In this document: piece after piece, positions 1 through 6,174 of the stretch
How positions within the stretch are numbered: position 1 is the stretch's first letter
Layout: each line of letters begins with the position of its first letter
Source of the DNA: a virus
Reading direction: 5' to 3' (one strand)
DNA length: 60,175 bases
IMG/VR virus record: IMGVR_UViG_3300044613_002805
Span: 1-60,175 of that record
Notes under the pieces: model-generated
Databases searched by the model: none
Told to the model about the DNA's origin: nothing
Seen by the model: only the letters and a program-made list of their open reading frames with translations
Position numbers and translations under genes: made by a program

Positions 1-206
1 GCAATACCGATTAGCCATGCCCAAAGAATTAGTTTTTGATCTACCTGAATCTTTGGGGCACGTTTTGATTCTTGAAGCTCATAGCGCTGTCTCTTTTGAT
101 CCTCAATCTTTTCTTTAGTGATTTTGGTAGGGTCATTTCTATCTGCAAGCTCTTGCATCTTTTGACGTCTTCTAGGGCTAATTCTGCCCCATGCATTTAT
201 ACTCAT
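1..206 (-). CDS. Unidentified protein, N-terminal part, cut by the left edge
   Basis: An open frame reads leftward from an ATG at 206 and leaves the window without a stop after 68 codons. The visible part is basic and Arg/Lys/Gln-rich (starts MSINAWGRISPRRRQKMQ), with a charged stretch around residues 15-50, then a hydrophobic run (LILWAWLIGI) that may begin a membrane segment. I do not recognise a family. The next gene also reads leftward and starts 22 bases before this one would be transcribed, so the two may share a transcript. Confidence 0.5.
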   Translation of the reverse strand, partial: MSINAWGRISPRRRQKMQELADRNDPTKITKEKIEDQKRQRYELQESKRAPKIQVDQKLILWAWLIGI

Positions 207-227
207 AACACTCTATTTTAACATAGT

Positions 228-896
228 TTAGTATCTATGTGTCTCGTAAAAGCCTCTAATGCCAATAAAGCATGGTAAAACATAGCGTACTGGGCCTGGT
301 CCTGGAGCATTGGTCCCATGCAGGTATTCCTCATGGGTTGGAAATATGGCTAAAGTTTTTGCTTTAGGCTTTACTTCAATGCCACGATCAGGAAAGATTA
401 GTTCTCCATCGGTATAATCATCATTTAAATACATGATTGCAGCATATACAAGGGATGGGTCCGTATGATTGTCAACGTGTACAATGAGCTCTGCACCCTC
501 ATACTGCCTTTGAATGGCATCAATCCCATTAAATGTTAATTCAGGAATGATTTCTACAATCTTCGATGCTCGCTCATTAATTGGAGATATCAGGCTTTGG
601 TCAGACACGTAAAGGTTTTTATCTTTCCATCTGTGGGTAATCTCAAGCTTACCGCTTTCAACAAGCTCGTCCAAATCATCATGTCCAAATTTTGTTTTAG
701 CAAAAGATTTAAGGCCCTCCATGTAATAGACTGACCAATCCTCTTCGCTGGCAGAATTTGCTATGTCTAAAAATGTCTTAACTTCTTCATCTGTCAAAAA
801 GTCTTTGACTAAGAATATCTCAGTATCTATTTCATCTACAGAGTAGCCAAGATCAAGAAATCTTTGCTTAGTTAGATTCTGAAGCTCATGTCTCAT
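228..896 (-). CDS. 2OG-Fe(II) oxygenase, prolyl-4-hydroxylase-like (paralogue of the gene at 39788)
   Basis: This 222-residue protein carries the double-stranded beta-helix signature of 2-oxoglutarate/Fe(II) dioxygenases: iron ligands H140 and D142 (VHVDNHTDP), distal H193 (YLHGT) and the 2OG-binding R204 (VRYVLP). The family oxidises a substrate while turning 2-oxoglutarate into succinate; prolyl hydroxylases are the closest group by motif. I chose ATG 896 because a TATAAT box (903-908) ends 6 bases before it, as in a leaderless transcript. A GTG at 911 would lie upstream of that transcript. It is a clear paralogue of 39788-40447, sharing KxEIT, NHTDPS-type and RYVL segments and the HRY/NRY end, yet sits about 39 kb away. 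The substrate is unknown. Confidence 0.88.
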   Translation of the reverse strand: MRHELQNLTKQRFLDLGYSVDEIDTEIFLVKDFLTDEEVKTFLDIANSASEEDWSVYYMEGLKSFAKTKFGHDDLDELVESGKLEITHRWKDKNLYVSDQSLISPINERASKIVEIIPELTFNGIDAIQRQYEGAELIVHVDNHTDPSLVYAAIMYLNDDYTDGELIFPDRGIEVKPKAKTLAIFPTHEEYLHGTNAPGPGPVRYVLPCFIGIRGFYETHRY

Positions 897-902
897 AGAT
901 AT

Positions 903-908
903 ATTATA
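903..908 (-). promoter_or_regulatory. -10 box for a leaderless start
   Basis: TATAAT on the minus strand lies 6 bases before ATG 896 with no ribosome-binding site between, which fits transcription starting at the start codon. Confidence 0.6.
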
Positions 909-920
909 CACGCCAGGAAG

Positions 921-1142
921 CTATGCTGCCAGCTGGCTAACCTTGTCTGGATTAAAGCCAGACCAGGCATCTGTGTCTGTTATGACAACGGGAGCTGCCT
1001 TGAATCCCATGCTTAAAATCTTTTCTAGTGCCGTATCATCTTTTGTGATGTCTACAGTGTCATATTTAACACCTAGGCGGTCCATAAGTCTTTTTGTTGC
1101 ATCACACTGCACACAAGAGGGCTTTACATATACTATTGTCAT
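921..1142 (-). CDS. nrdH: NrdH-like glutaredoxin / thioredoxin-fold redoxin
   Basis: The 73-residue protein has the size and layout of NrdH redoxins: a beta strand (MTIVYVKP), the redox motif CVQC at residues 10-13, the cis-Pro region KAAPVV near residue 50 and the closing SGFNPDKV typical of NrdH. NrdH proteins reduce class Ib ribonucleotide reductase, so the likely role is supplying deoxynucleotides; no nrdE/F gene is visible here. ATG 1142 is preceded by AGGAGA at good spacing. It is transcribed leftward, upstream of the oxygenase at 228. Confidence 0.85.
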   Translation of the reverse strand: MTIVYVKPSCVQCDATKRLMDRLGVKYDTVDITKDDTALEKILSMGFKAAPVVITDTDAWSGFNPDKVSQLAA

Positions 1143-1173
1143 GGGATTCTCCTAATTTTATTATAAGTATAAG

Positions 1174-1214
1174 CCCAGCTGACCCATTCATTTCCCGTTC
1201 CCAAGCCAGCTGGG
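1174..1214 (-). terminator. Inverted repeat between two leftward genes (possible terminator or leader hairpin)
   Basis: CCCAGCTG (1174-1181) and CAGCTGGG (1207-1214) form a perfect 8-bp stem with a 25-base loop. It lies just after the stop of the gene at 1243 and upstream of the redoxin gene. No clear U-run follows. A minus-strand TATAAT at 1223-1228 would start transcription close to the hairpin, so it could be a leader structure instead. Confidence 0.4.
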
Positions 1215-1242
1215 TTAAAACAATTATACCAAACTATAACAA

Positions 1243-1512
1243 TTAATCATAGATGTCTGGCGATATTAAATCTGACAAAGAGTTAAACCCCGTGTCTTCA
1301 ACGTTTAGAATAGACAATAAAAGAGAAAATGTTTCTTCAACAAACTCATTAATAATCTTATTTCTTTCTACAACCCCGTTAGCCACGAGGTAGGCAACTG
1401 GAAGCCCCAGGTCGTTATATTCTACAAAGTCTAAAAAAATGTCAGCCTCTCTATGGTTCATCCAAAGATCGGCTAAAATCTCAGCTTTAATGTTAAACGG
1501 CGTTTCTGGCAA
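1243..1512 (-). CDS. Unknown small acidic protein, paralogue of the gene at 7016
   Basis: This 89-residue protein has no family I can name. It is clearly related to the protein at 7016-7297: both share LA-LWM, FxEYxDLGxPxxY, NGVV and VEDTGFxSLxDL. I chose the TTG at 1512 because AAGGAG lies 5 bases upstream; the GTG at 1518 would have no space for a ribosome site. It is driven by a TTGACA-N17-TATAAT promoter at 1530-1558. Two copies of an otherwise unknown family in one early region suggest a useful, perhaps host-facing, role (inference). Confidence 0.7.
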   Translation of the reverse strand: MPETPFNIKAEILADLWMNHREADIFLDFVEYNDLGLPVAYLVANGVVERNKIINEFVEETFSLLLSILNVEDTGFNSLSDLISPDIYD

Positions 1513-1529
1513 TGGCACTCCTTGCTACA

Positions 1530-1558
1530 ATTATATCAAAAATAATGCTATCTGTCAA
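1530..1558 (-). promoter_or_regulatory. Sigma70-type promoter, leftward
   Basis: On the minus strand TTGACA (1553-1558) and TATAAT (1530-1535) are separated by exactly 17 bases, upstream of the gene ending at 1243. Confidence 0.75.
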
Positions 1559-1560
1559 TA

Positions 1561-1581
1561 ATCAATAACTAACTTATTGAT
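1561..1581. promoter_or_regulatory. Palindrome between divergent promoters (candidate operator)
   Basis: ATCAATAA (1561-1568) and TTATTGAT (1574-1581) form a perfect 8-bp inverted repeat with a 5-base centre. It lies between the leftward promoter at 1530-1558 and the rightward one at 1600-1628, an ideal place for a dimeric regulator to control both. Confidence 0.5.
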
Positions 1582-1599
1582 CATAAATAAAATATGTTG

Positions 1600-1628
1600 T
1601 TGACATGCAGCTGGCCATGAGCTATAAT
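1600..1628 (+). promoter_or_regulatory. Sigma70-type promoter, rightward
   Basis: TTGACA (1600-1605), a 17-base spacer and TATAAT (1623-1628) are consensus-perfect. The promoter would drive the rightward operon 1667-3041. Confidence 0.8.
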
Positions 1629-1666
1629 TAAGACATAAAATATAGGATAAATGTTAGAGGATAATT

Positions 1667-2161
1667 TTGCAAACCTTTCTTACTTCAAAAAACTTTAATG
1701 ACATAGCAAAGACGCTAGACTCTCGAAGGTTAAACAAACAGATACTAGAAACTTACCAGATACTAAAAGTTCTTTCTAGTGACGATCCCAAGGCTGGCTG
1801 GAGAAATCATCCAGCAGTTCGAATGTGGCGTGGTTCTGAGCATGTTCTTTTTACCTACGCCAAGGCTATGGTTGCTGAGGCCAAAAGACGTGGGATTAAA
1901 ACCGATAAGAACGAGGAGAACCTGGCAGTTCTTAGGTCATCAAAGAAATCCCTGTGGGGAAGCCAGTTTCCAGAGTGGTTGCAGAACCCAGAATTTAGTG
2001 ATAGAATCATAACAACGCATAGGGCAAACCTTTACAGGAAGGACCCAGAATATTACTACTCGTTCAAGATCGCAACCATGAGCAAGGATAACAAGCCATG
2101 CTGCGAAACCTGTAGCTATTTTTGGGTAACGCATGTAAACAAAGAGCCATTAGTAGCATAG
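1667..2161 (+). CDS. Pyrimidine-dimer DNA glycosylase / endonuclease V-like protein
   Basis: The 164-residue protein matches the layout of the Pyr_excise family (T4 endonuclease V relatives and the actinobacterial MSMEG_6728-type proteins): an N-terminal MQTFL, then LDSRRLNKQ-x-ETYQIL, and the hallmark GWRNHPAVRMWRG around residues 44-56. T4 endonuclease V removes UV-induced pyrimidine dimers, so a role in repairing UV damage is likely, useful to a phage in sunlit water. A C-terminal CCETC pair is not part of the T4 enzyme. The start is TTG, preceded by AGAGGAT, downstream of a strong promoter at 1600-1628. It leads an operon of small genes. Confidence 0.75.
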   Translation: MQTFLTSKNFNDIAKTLDSRRLNKQILETYQILKVLSSDDPKAGWRNHPAVRMWRGSEHVLFTYAKAMVAEAKRRGIKTDKNEENLAVLRSSKKSLWGSQFPEWLQNPEFSDRIITTHRANLYRKDPEYYYSFKIATMSKDNKPCCETCSYFWVTHVNKEPLVA

Positions 2162-2169
2162 GAGATTAA

Positions 2170-2343
2170 GTGGATATTGAATCAGAAGTAGTTAAGTTTG
2201 CCGCTTTAGATTTACAAAAATGGATGGCAAGCGTCGGAAGAGAAACAACCGAAAGTGCCGTCACCTCTTGGCAGCAGGGGTACATTGCAGGTGTTCAACG
2301 TGCAATTAGCATTAGAGAAACATCTGAGGTTGAGGAGCTCTAA
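2170..2343 (+). CDS. Unknown 57-residue protein
   Basis: A GTG at 2170 with GGAGA four bases upstream opens a 57-residue frame that ends in VEEL at 2343, two bases before the next gene. Residues such as WQQGYIAGVQRA look like an amphipathic helix found in many short phage early proteins. No family recognised. Tight packing between two coding genes supports it as real. Confidence 0.6.
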   Translation: MDIESEVVKFAALDLQKWMASVGRETTESAVTSWQQGYIAGVQRAISIRETSEVEEL

Positions 2344-2345
2344 GA

Positions 2346-2687
2346 ATGAAACCTACAAAAGTAAAAGTGGGAAGTCAGATATTTAAGATTGACTTCCGTG
2401 ATCCAAAAAATGACGGAATGTTGAATGATGGAACAAATGGCTATACTTTGGATATGGGGAATCTTATTGTTGTTTCTAGTGCACTTAGCCGTAGCAAGCA
2501 ACAGGTCACGCTGTTGCACGAAATTCTGCATGCAATGAGAATGGTCTTTGAAAACGTAATGCCAAAGCCAGAAGCTGACTTTGAAGAATGGGAGCACTAC
2601 TTCATTGGGGTTTATGAAAATGCTATCCTTATGGTTCTTCGTGATAACCCAGACATAGTTGAGTGGTTAGAAGAGGAAGACTTTTAG
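2346..2687 (+). CDS. Small HExxH-motif protein, possible zinc metalloprotease-like
   Basis: The 113-residue protein contains HEILH near residues 58-62, the metal-binding core of zincin-type peptidases, followed about 20 residues later by acidic residues (EADFEEWEH) that could supply a third ligand. Phages often encode short HExxH proteins of unknown target. The rest is not recognisable, and the short length leaves protease activity unproven. The ATG follows the previous stop by two bases, so it is translated as part of the 1667-3041 operon. Confidence 0.65.
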   Translation: MKPTKVKVGSQIFKIDFRDPKNDGMLNDGTNGYTLDMGNLIVVSSALSRSKQQVTLLHEILHAMRMVFENVMPKPEADFEEWEHYFIGVYENAILMVLRDNPDIVEWLEEEDF

Positions 2688-2698
2688 TCTAAGAAGCC

Positions 2699-2893
2699 AT
2701 GGGTATGTTTGAGTATAGCGTTCAGCTTTCTAGTGCAAGCTCTCCAGAAGATATGAAGTTTGTTGCTGATGCTTTTAAGGCGGGACAGAAAAAGAAGCAA
2801 GACGAAATATGGTCTAAGCTACAGGAGCTATCTCCAGGCTATAATAACGTCTACATTAGCAAAGAAGAGCTAAACAGGATTATTTATGAATGA
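2699..2893 (+). CDS. Unknown 64-residue protein
   Basis: A short, helix-rich, Lys-rich protein (AGQKKKQDEIWSKL) with no recognised family. The ATG at 2699 is preceded by a weak AAGAAG. Its final codons overlap the next start at 2886 by eight bases, typical of translational coupling. It has a pattern (AGxxxxRDEI-like) shared by several small phage proteins in this window, such as 3836 and 4443, which also have A-G-x-x-x-E-R/Q-D-x-I. Confidence 0.6.
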   Translation: MGMFEYSVQLSSASSPEDMKFVADAFKAGQKKKQDEIWSKLQELSPGYNNVYISKEELNRIIYE

Positions 2894-3041
2894 TATCTTC
2901 CAAGAGCTGGAGGTGATCAAAAGAGCCCTAGATAGGCTAGAGATGGGCTTGGCTATGAATGCTGAGGCTATAGAGACTATTGAAATGGATATAAGGTTTC
3001 TGGAAGTAGAGCTTGACAATCAATTACTAAATAACGATTAA
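2886..3041 (+). CDS. Unknown 51-residue coiled-coil-like protein
   Basis: ATG 2886 overlaps the previous gene by eight bases and gives a 51-residue, Leu/Glu-rich helix (ELEVIKRALDRLEMGL...) with heptad-like spacing, ending at TAA 3041. It is the last gene of the 1667-3041 operon. The frame stays open for another 60 codons beyond the stop (see findings). Confidence 0.55.
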   Translation: MNDIFQELEVIKRALDRLEMGLAMNAEAIETIEMDIRFLEVELDNQLLNND

Positions 3042-3161
3042 GTCTTTTTTGAACAGCTAAGACACCTTATTGGAAACCTTGGAATTATTCCATTTGAAAT
3101 TCTACTAGGCTCTGTGGCTGGTTGTCCACAGGAGACACAAAGAATAGGGGCCATAAGATTA
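3042..3161. other. Intergenic segment with a small hairpin
   Basis: No gene is supported here. CTGTGG...CCACAG (about 3112-3131) can form a 6-bp stem with an 8-base loop between converging genes and may act as a weak bidirectional terminator. The plus strand is open in the frame of the preceding gene. Confidence 0.3.
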
Positions 3162-3344
3162 TTATATCTGTGGTTTTTCTTCTTTAACTTTGGGAATCAG
3201 CTTATCCCATCTACCATGCTCTGACCCCTGATATGCAACACCAGTCTCTCTGTCTATAAGTAGCCACTTATTTGGAGACTTAGTGTGTACGGTTAGGGTA
3301 ACTGGAGACTCAAGCTCCTCAAATTCGTGTTGTGTTCTTGACAT
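3162..3344 (-). CDS. Unknown 60-residue protein
   Basis: A short protein with a segment WLLIDRETGVAYQG followed by GRW, which I associate with a widespread group of unknown actinophage proteins (WxLID-x-x-TGxxYxG). No function is known. ATG 3344 lies 8 bases after a minus-strand TATAAT (3353-3358), and no ribosome-binding site is present, so the mRNA is probably leaderless. Confidence 0.65.
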   Translation of the reverse strand: MSRTQHEFEELESPVTLTVHTKSPNKWLLIDRETGVAYQGSEHGRWDKLIPKVKEEKPQI

Positions 3345-3361
3345 AGTTTTTTATTATACCA

Positions 3362-3556
3362 TCAGTCTTGTTTTTCCCAGTTGTATATCCATCCCTGAAA
3401 ATTAAAACAAACAGTGCAGATTTGATCAAGAATTGTTGACTTGCCCAAAACCTTTACCAGGTCTTCGTAAACATGCTGGCCATCTGGGCATGGGTCTTTA
3501 ATTCTAGAGGTGATATATGCCACCTTTTCTTGTGGCGTCAAGTGAGACAGGTCCAT
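3362..3556 (-). CDS. Unknown 64-residue protein
   Basis: Contains one CxxC pair close to a second Cys (CPDGQHVYEDL and ICTVCF), suggesting possible metal binding, but no family is recognised. ATG 3556 is 6 bases from a minus-strand TAAAAT (3563-3568), again a leaderless arrangement. It is transcribed towards the gene at 3162. Confidence 0.6.
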   Translation of the reverse strand: MDLSHLTPQEKVAYITSRIKDPCPDGQHVYEDLVKVLGKSTILDQICTVCFNFQGWIYNWEKQD

Positions 3557-3584
3557 GTATCAATTTTACCAGATTCCTGCGGTA

Positions 3585-3613
3585 TTGACATTTATCTGCC
3601 AATGTTGTAAAAT
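3585..3613 (+). promoter_or_regulatory. Sigma70-type promoter, rightward
   Basis: TTGACA (3585-3590), 17 bases, TAAAAT (3608-3613). It would drive the overlapping gene run 3640-4925 and possibly the tRNA. Confidence 0.7.
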
Positions 3614-3639
3614 ATCTAAGTAAGTATAAAAGGAGCCCT

Positions 3640-3849
3640 GTGTTTGTAACAGCTAAACGTGATACATATATTAATCTTATGAGTGATATAGATGTAGAAA
3701 CGCCTATATCGGAGGGAACGTGGATGTTCCTTATCACATCTGATAAGCAAACCAAATACCTAGAGCCAGACGAGATTTGCGTCTACCTGCCTGGCATGGG
3801 AGTAAACTTTACCTATAAGGGAGACTGGGTAGAGCATGGGGCTAACTGA
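3640..3849 (+). CDS. Unknown 69-residue protein
   Basis: A GTG start with AGGAG four bases upstream gives a beta-rich 69-residue protein (GTWMFLITSDKQTKYL) of unknown family. It is the first gene of a tightly overlapping rightward operon; its end overlaps the next start by 14 bases. Confidence 0.6.
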   Translation: MFVTAKRDTYINLMSDIDVETPISEGTWMFLITSDKQTKYLEPDEICVYLPGMGVNFTYKGDWVEHGAN

Positions 3850-4033
3850 TTACACTATTAGTGACAAGAAGTATTGGAACGCTGGCAGAGATTATGAGCG
3901 TGAGCGTATCATTAAATTGTTAGAGCCTCTTGCCGAACATAGAGACTGTGAGCTGGGCTGTTATCCAGAAGACTGCTCTGCACCTAGTTATGCATATGCC
4001 ATTGAACTAATCAAAGGAGAGACAGATGAGTAA
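3836..4033 (+). CDS. Unknown 65-residue protein
   Basis: The protein has the helix AGRDYERERIIKLLEPL followed by a Cys pair (CELGCYPEDC) and an alanine-rich tail. The A-G-x-x-x-E-R-x-R-I-I pattern is common in small unknown phage proteins that look like half of a helical hairpin. Possible Zn binding through three Cys. Overlaps both neighbours. Confidence 0.6.
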   Translation: MGLTDYTISDKKYWNAGRDYERERIIKLLEPLAEHRDCELGCYPEDCSAPSYAYAIELIKGETDE

Positions 4034-4235
4034 GTGGATTAAGATTGAAAAGAGTAGCTGGGGCCTATCAGGAAGCATTGTGCTATTTAATAGTATATGT
4101 TTCTATGCTGGTAGAACAGATCACTGGGGCATTGGTGCAAACATTAACTTATATGATAGATCATTCACATTTGAGATACTAAACCTTTACATGGGCATAG
4201 AGTTCTGGCATTCAGAGGGAGAGCAGAATGGCTAA
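4026..4235 (+). CDS. Unknown 69-residue protein
   Basis: A beta-rich protein (WGIGANINLYDRSFTFEILNLY) beginning at ATG 4026 inside the previous gene's last codons. The pattern resembles short unknown phage proteins whose core reads as W-x-x-G-x-x-x-x-L-Y-x-R-x-x-x-I-x-x-L; no function is known. Confidence 0.6.
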   Translation: MSKWIKIEKSSWGLSGSIVLFNSICFYAGRTDHWGIGANINLYDRSFTFEILNLYMGIEFWHSEGEQNG

Positions 4236-4446
4236 GATGGCAAGCCTACACGCAGAAGGCTACACAGACAAAGACTTGCAAGACAGGCTAAAGAAGAAAT
4301 GGATTAACTATCGCAAACACGGTCCACACAAGTATGAGCCAAATAAGTTCTTCGGATTTGTTATTGATGTTCACCCAAAGTATAAGGGAATAAATATTTA
4401 TTTGGGCAGATATGTTTATTCGTTTTGGAGAGGCTATAAGAAGTGA
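4228..4446 (+). CDS. Unknown 72-residue basic protein
   Basis: A Lys/Tyr-rich protein (YTDKDLQDRLKKKWINYRKHGPHKYEPN) that could bind nucleic acid by charge alone. ATG 4228 overlaps the previous gene by eight bases. No family recognised. Confidence 0.55.
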   Translation: MAKMASLHAEGYTDKDLQDRLKKKWINYRKHGPHKYEPNKFFGFVIDVHPKYKGINIYLGRYVYSFWRGYKK

Positions 4447-4649
4447 GGGATATGCTGGATCCTGCCAAGCTGACTCCAGAGCAGCTATACAGGCTTCAGT
4501 CTGATACCTGGGCCCAGGGAGCAAAATATGAGCAAGATAGAATTATTGAAATTTTGCATGTAGAAACGGGGCACAATGGTAAGACCCACTACGAAGGAAT
4601 GGCCTGCCGAATTTGCGATATAATTGTACTAATTAGGGGAGAAGATTAA
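4443..4649 (+). CDS. Unknown 68-residue protein
   Basis: A GTG at 4443 overlaps the previous stop by four bases (GTGA). The protein contains the helix AQGAKYEQDRIIEIL, like that in the gene at 3836, then a single CRIC pair. A GTG start is required for coupling; the ATG at codon 4 is an alternative. Confidence 0.5.
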   Translation: MRDMLDPAKLTPEQLYRLQSDTWAQGAKYEQDRIIEILHVETGHNGKTHYEGMACRICDIIVLIRGED

Positions 4650-4925
4650 ATGAGCTTTGAAAGATTTAGTACATCAGACATCTATATGTTTGAGCATGTA
4701 GATGGATTTATTGAGTGCTGTGGATGTTGGCTAAGTGGCCTTGGGTTATCTATAGAGGCCGACGACTTTTTCGCTAGCTTTAGCACACCACGCAATGCGC
4801 TGGCACACCTAGACAAGCACGAACAGGCAGGGCACGATATTGGACATGCTCGTAAAAGGATTATAGAAGAGTATCCTGATTTAGATATTGTCATAAAGCC
4901 CTGGGATGGTAGCTCAGCGGGTTAG
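4650..4925 (+). CDS. Unknown 91-residue Cys-containing protein whose end overlaps a tRNA gene
   Basis: Begins at ATG 4650 directly after the previous stop. Residues 23-26 (CCGCW region) and FxSFxTPRNALAHLDKHxxAGHDIG suggest a metal site, perhaps Cys2His2-like, as the HLDKHxxAGH part resembles known small phage proteins that pair Cys with these His. The last eight codons lie inside the tRNA gene that starts at 4903, so the stop is set by tRNA sequence. Confidence 0.6.
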   Translation: MSFERFSTSDIYMFEHVDGFIECCGCWLSGLGLSIEADDFFASFSTPRNALAHLDKHEQAGHDIGHARKRIIEEYPDLDIVIKPWDGSSAG

Positions 4926-4976
4926 AGCAACGGACTCATAATCCGTCGGTCCTGGGTTCAAGTCCCAGTCATCCTA
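4903..4976 (+). tRNA. tRNA with anticodon CAT (Met, or Ile2 if the C is lysidinylated)
   Basis: A complete cloverleaf folds: acceptor GGGATGG/TCATCCT, D-stem GCTC/GAGC, anticodon stem ACGGA/TCCGT with loop CTCATAA (anticodon CAT at 4937-4939), T-stem CTGGG/CCCAG with TTCAAGT loop. The discriminator is A and the 3' CCA is not fully encoded. Both elongator Met and Ile2 tRNAs carry CTCATAA, so I cannot assign it. It is the only tRNA seen in the window. Confidence 0.9.
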
Positions 4977-5025
4977 CAATTAAAGTTCGGGCGCAAAAAG
5001 CTCGGCGGTAAATAAGAGATCACAA

Positions 5026-5040
5026 CAAGACTCCGTCTTG
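5026..5040. promoter_or_regulatory. Inverted repeat overlapping a -35 box (candidate operator or tRNA terminator stem)
   Basis: CAAGAC-TCC-GTCTTG is a perfect 6-bp inverted repeat. Its right arm contributes the first bases of TTGACA at 5038, so a protein or hairpin here would affect the promoter. It also lies shortly after the tRNA and could end that transcript, though no T-run follows. Confidence 0.45.
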
Positions 5041-5066
5041 ACATTCTCTACCATTCCCTGTATACT
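5038..5066 (+). promoter_or_regulatory. Consensus sigma70 promoter, rightward
   Basis: TTGACA (5038-5043), a 17-base spacer and TATACT (5061-5066), upstream of the small membrane protein at 5105. Confidence 0.8.
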
Positions 5067-5104
5067 TTCATTAAAAGAACAATAACTTTCACTTAAGGAA
5101 AACA

Positions 5105-5206
5105 ATGGACCAATTTATGAGAGATATCCTAGGGGCTGCCTGGGCATACTATGTAGCCTTTGGAATCCTATTTGCTTGGTGGCTACTTTATAAGGTAACG
5201 AAATGA
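5105..5206 (+). CDS. 33-residue single-pass membrane peptide
   Basis: ATG 5105 (with AAGGAA upstream) encodes a 33-residue peptide dominated by one hydrophobic span (ILGAAWAYYVAFGILFAW) and a short Lys tail, so it is almost certainly inserted in the membrane. Its TGA overlaps the next ATG by four bases. No family recognised; it might act on the host membrane early in infection (inference). Confidence 0.65.
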   Translation: MDQFMRDILGAAWAYYVAFGILFAWWLLYKVTK

Positions 5207-5415
5207 TCAACTACGAACACGGAATGCTAGTCCTAAATTCAGCTATGTCTAAGTCAGATGCAAAGGCAATTAATGACTTTCTAGAGAAGGTAAAGAGGGA
5301 CGAGAGACAGCGTATTCTTAATGAAATAAATAGTCTAGAAGAGCAGTCTCATAGGACAAGGACACCCCTCTATCAGGAGACCATCTTTTCCCACCTGAAG
5401 GACATCCTGGTATAA
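5203..5415 (+). CDS. Unknown 70-residue protein
   Basis: Coupled to the membrane peptide by an ATGA overlap. It contains a helix typical of small phage proteins in this window (FLEKVKRDERQRILNEINSL). No function is recognised. Transcribed from the promoter at 5038-5066. Confidence 0.6.
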   Translation: MINYEHGMLVLNSAMSKSDAKAINDFLEKVKRDERQRILNEINSLEEQSHRTRTPLYQETIFSHLKDILV

Positions 5416-5416
5416 T
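5411..5416 (+). promoter_or_regulatory. -10 box for a leaderless start
   Basis: TATAAT lies 7 bases before ATG 5424, inside the end of the preceding gene; no ribosome-binding site is present. Confidence 0.6.
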
Positions 5417-5423
5417 AGACTTC

Positions 5424-6011
5424 ATGGAAAACGTATACAGGGTCAAAGACTTCCTCCTCCCAGAAGAGCTAGAGACTATCCACTACTTGCTAACTGACGA
5501 AGAAGAGTGGACATCCAGGTCAGAGAAAAAGGAAGACCCAACTCTAGGTAGGATAATGTATGCGGTATTTCTTCCGAACTCAATGCTAGAGTCTATCAAG
5601 ATGAGAGTTGAGCTTCTAGTGGGAAGACCACTACAACCAATGTCTGGCATGTTTGTGGACTATGAGGCTAAGTATGGTCAGCCTAACCTGCCACCACATT
5701 ATGATGGTGATACCAATGACCTAATCATTGACTACCAATACAAGTCCAATACGACATGGGGTCTTGGGGTAGACAAGGAAGTCTTCGAGATGGAAGACAA
5801 TGAGGCTATCATATTTAACCCCAACGAGTATCCACACTGGAGACCACATAAAACCTTTAAAGAAGGAGAGTTCGTCACAATGATCTTCTTTAGGTTTCCA
5901 GATGCCACAGGTGAGGTAGACTATTCGCACATGCGGTATAGCCAGGATGACCCTATCTTTGATGAAGTACGTAAGATAAGAGATGCTGGAATCTCCGACG
6001 GTATCGAATAA
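5424..6011 (+). CDS. 2OG-Fe(II) oxygenase-like protein
   Basis: The 195-residue protein shows H92 and D94 (PHYDGD) and a distal H138 or H142 (YPHWRPH), fitting the iron triad of 2OG oxygenases. The usual Arg/Lys in the next strand is not obvious: the matching segment reads EFVTMIFFRF, so the 2OG anchor may be R157 or K144. This makes it the most divergent of the fourteen oxygenases here. A leaderless start at ATG 5424 is supported by TATAAT 7 bases upstream. The substrate is unknown. Confidence 0.75.
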   Translation: MENVYRVKDFLLPEELETIHYLLTDEEEWTSRSEKKEDPTLGRIMYAVFLPNSMLESIKMRVELLVGRPLQPMSGMFVDYEAKYGQPNLPPHYDGDTNDLIIDYQYKSNTTWGLGVDKEVFEMEDNEAIIFNPNEYPHWRPHKTFKEGEFVTMIFFRFPDATGEVDYSHMRYSQDDPIFDEVRKIRDAGISDGIE

Positions 6012-6047
6012 GCAAACCTCCACCCCCTATATAAATACATAATAAGT

Positions 6048-6053
6048 TATACT
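6048..6053 (+). promoter_or_regulatory. -10 box for a leaderless start
   Basis: TATACT ends 7 bases before ATG 6061. Confidence 0.55.
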
Positions 6054-6060
6054 TATACGT

Positions 6061-6174
6061 ATGGATAATACGTATTTGTTAGTATGTTCTTTGGTGGGAT
6101 CTTTCCTATTGGCAGCTGTGGTTTTGGTGCTATTTGAGCTAGATGAAACCAAGAAAAGACGTAATCGAAGATAA
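6061..6174 (+). CDS. 37-residue single-pass membrane peptide
   Basis: A short frame with one long hydrophobic span (LLVCSLVGSFLLAAVVLVLF) and a strongly basic tail (KKRRNRR) that predicts an inside C-terminus. TATACT 7 bases upstream of the ATG and no ribosome site suggest a leaderless message. The role is unknown; holin-like or host-membrane effects are possible, but nothing links it to lysis. Confidence 0.55.
   Translation: MDNTYLLVCSLVGSFLLAAVVLVLFELDETKKRRNRR

Noticed and set aside
1667-2161. Calling the Pyr_excise-like gene a full T4 endonuclease V (denV)
   Set aside because: The family match is by motif only, so I leave the gene symbol empty.
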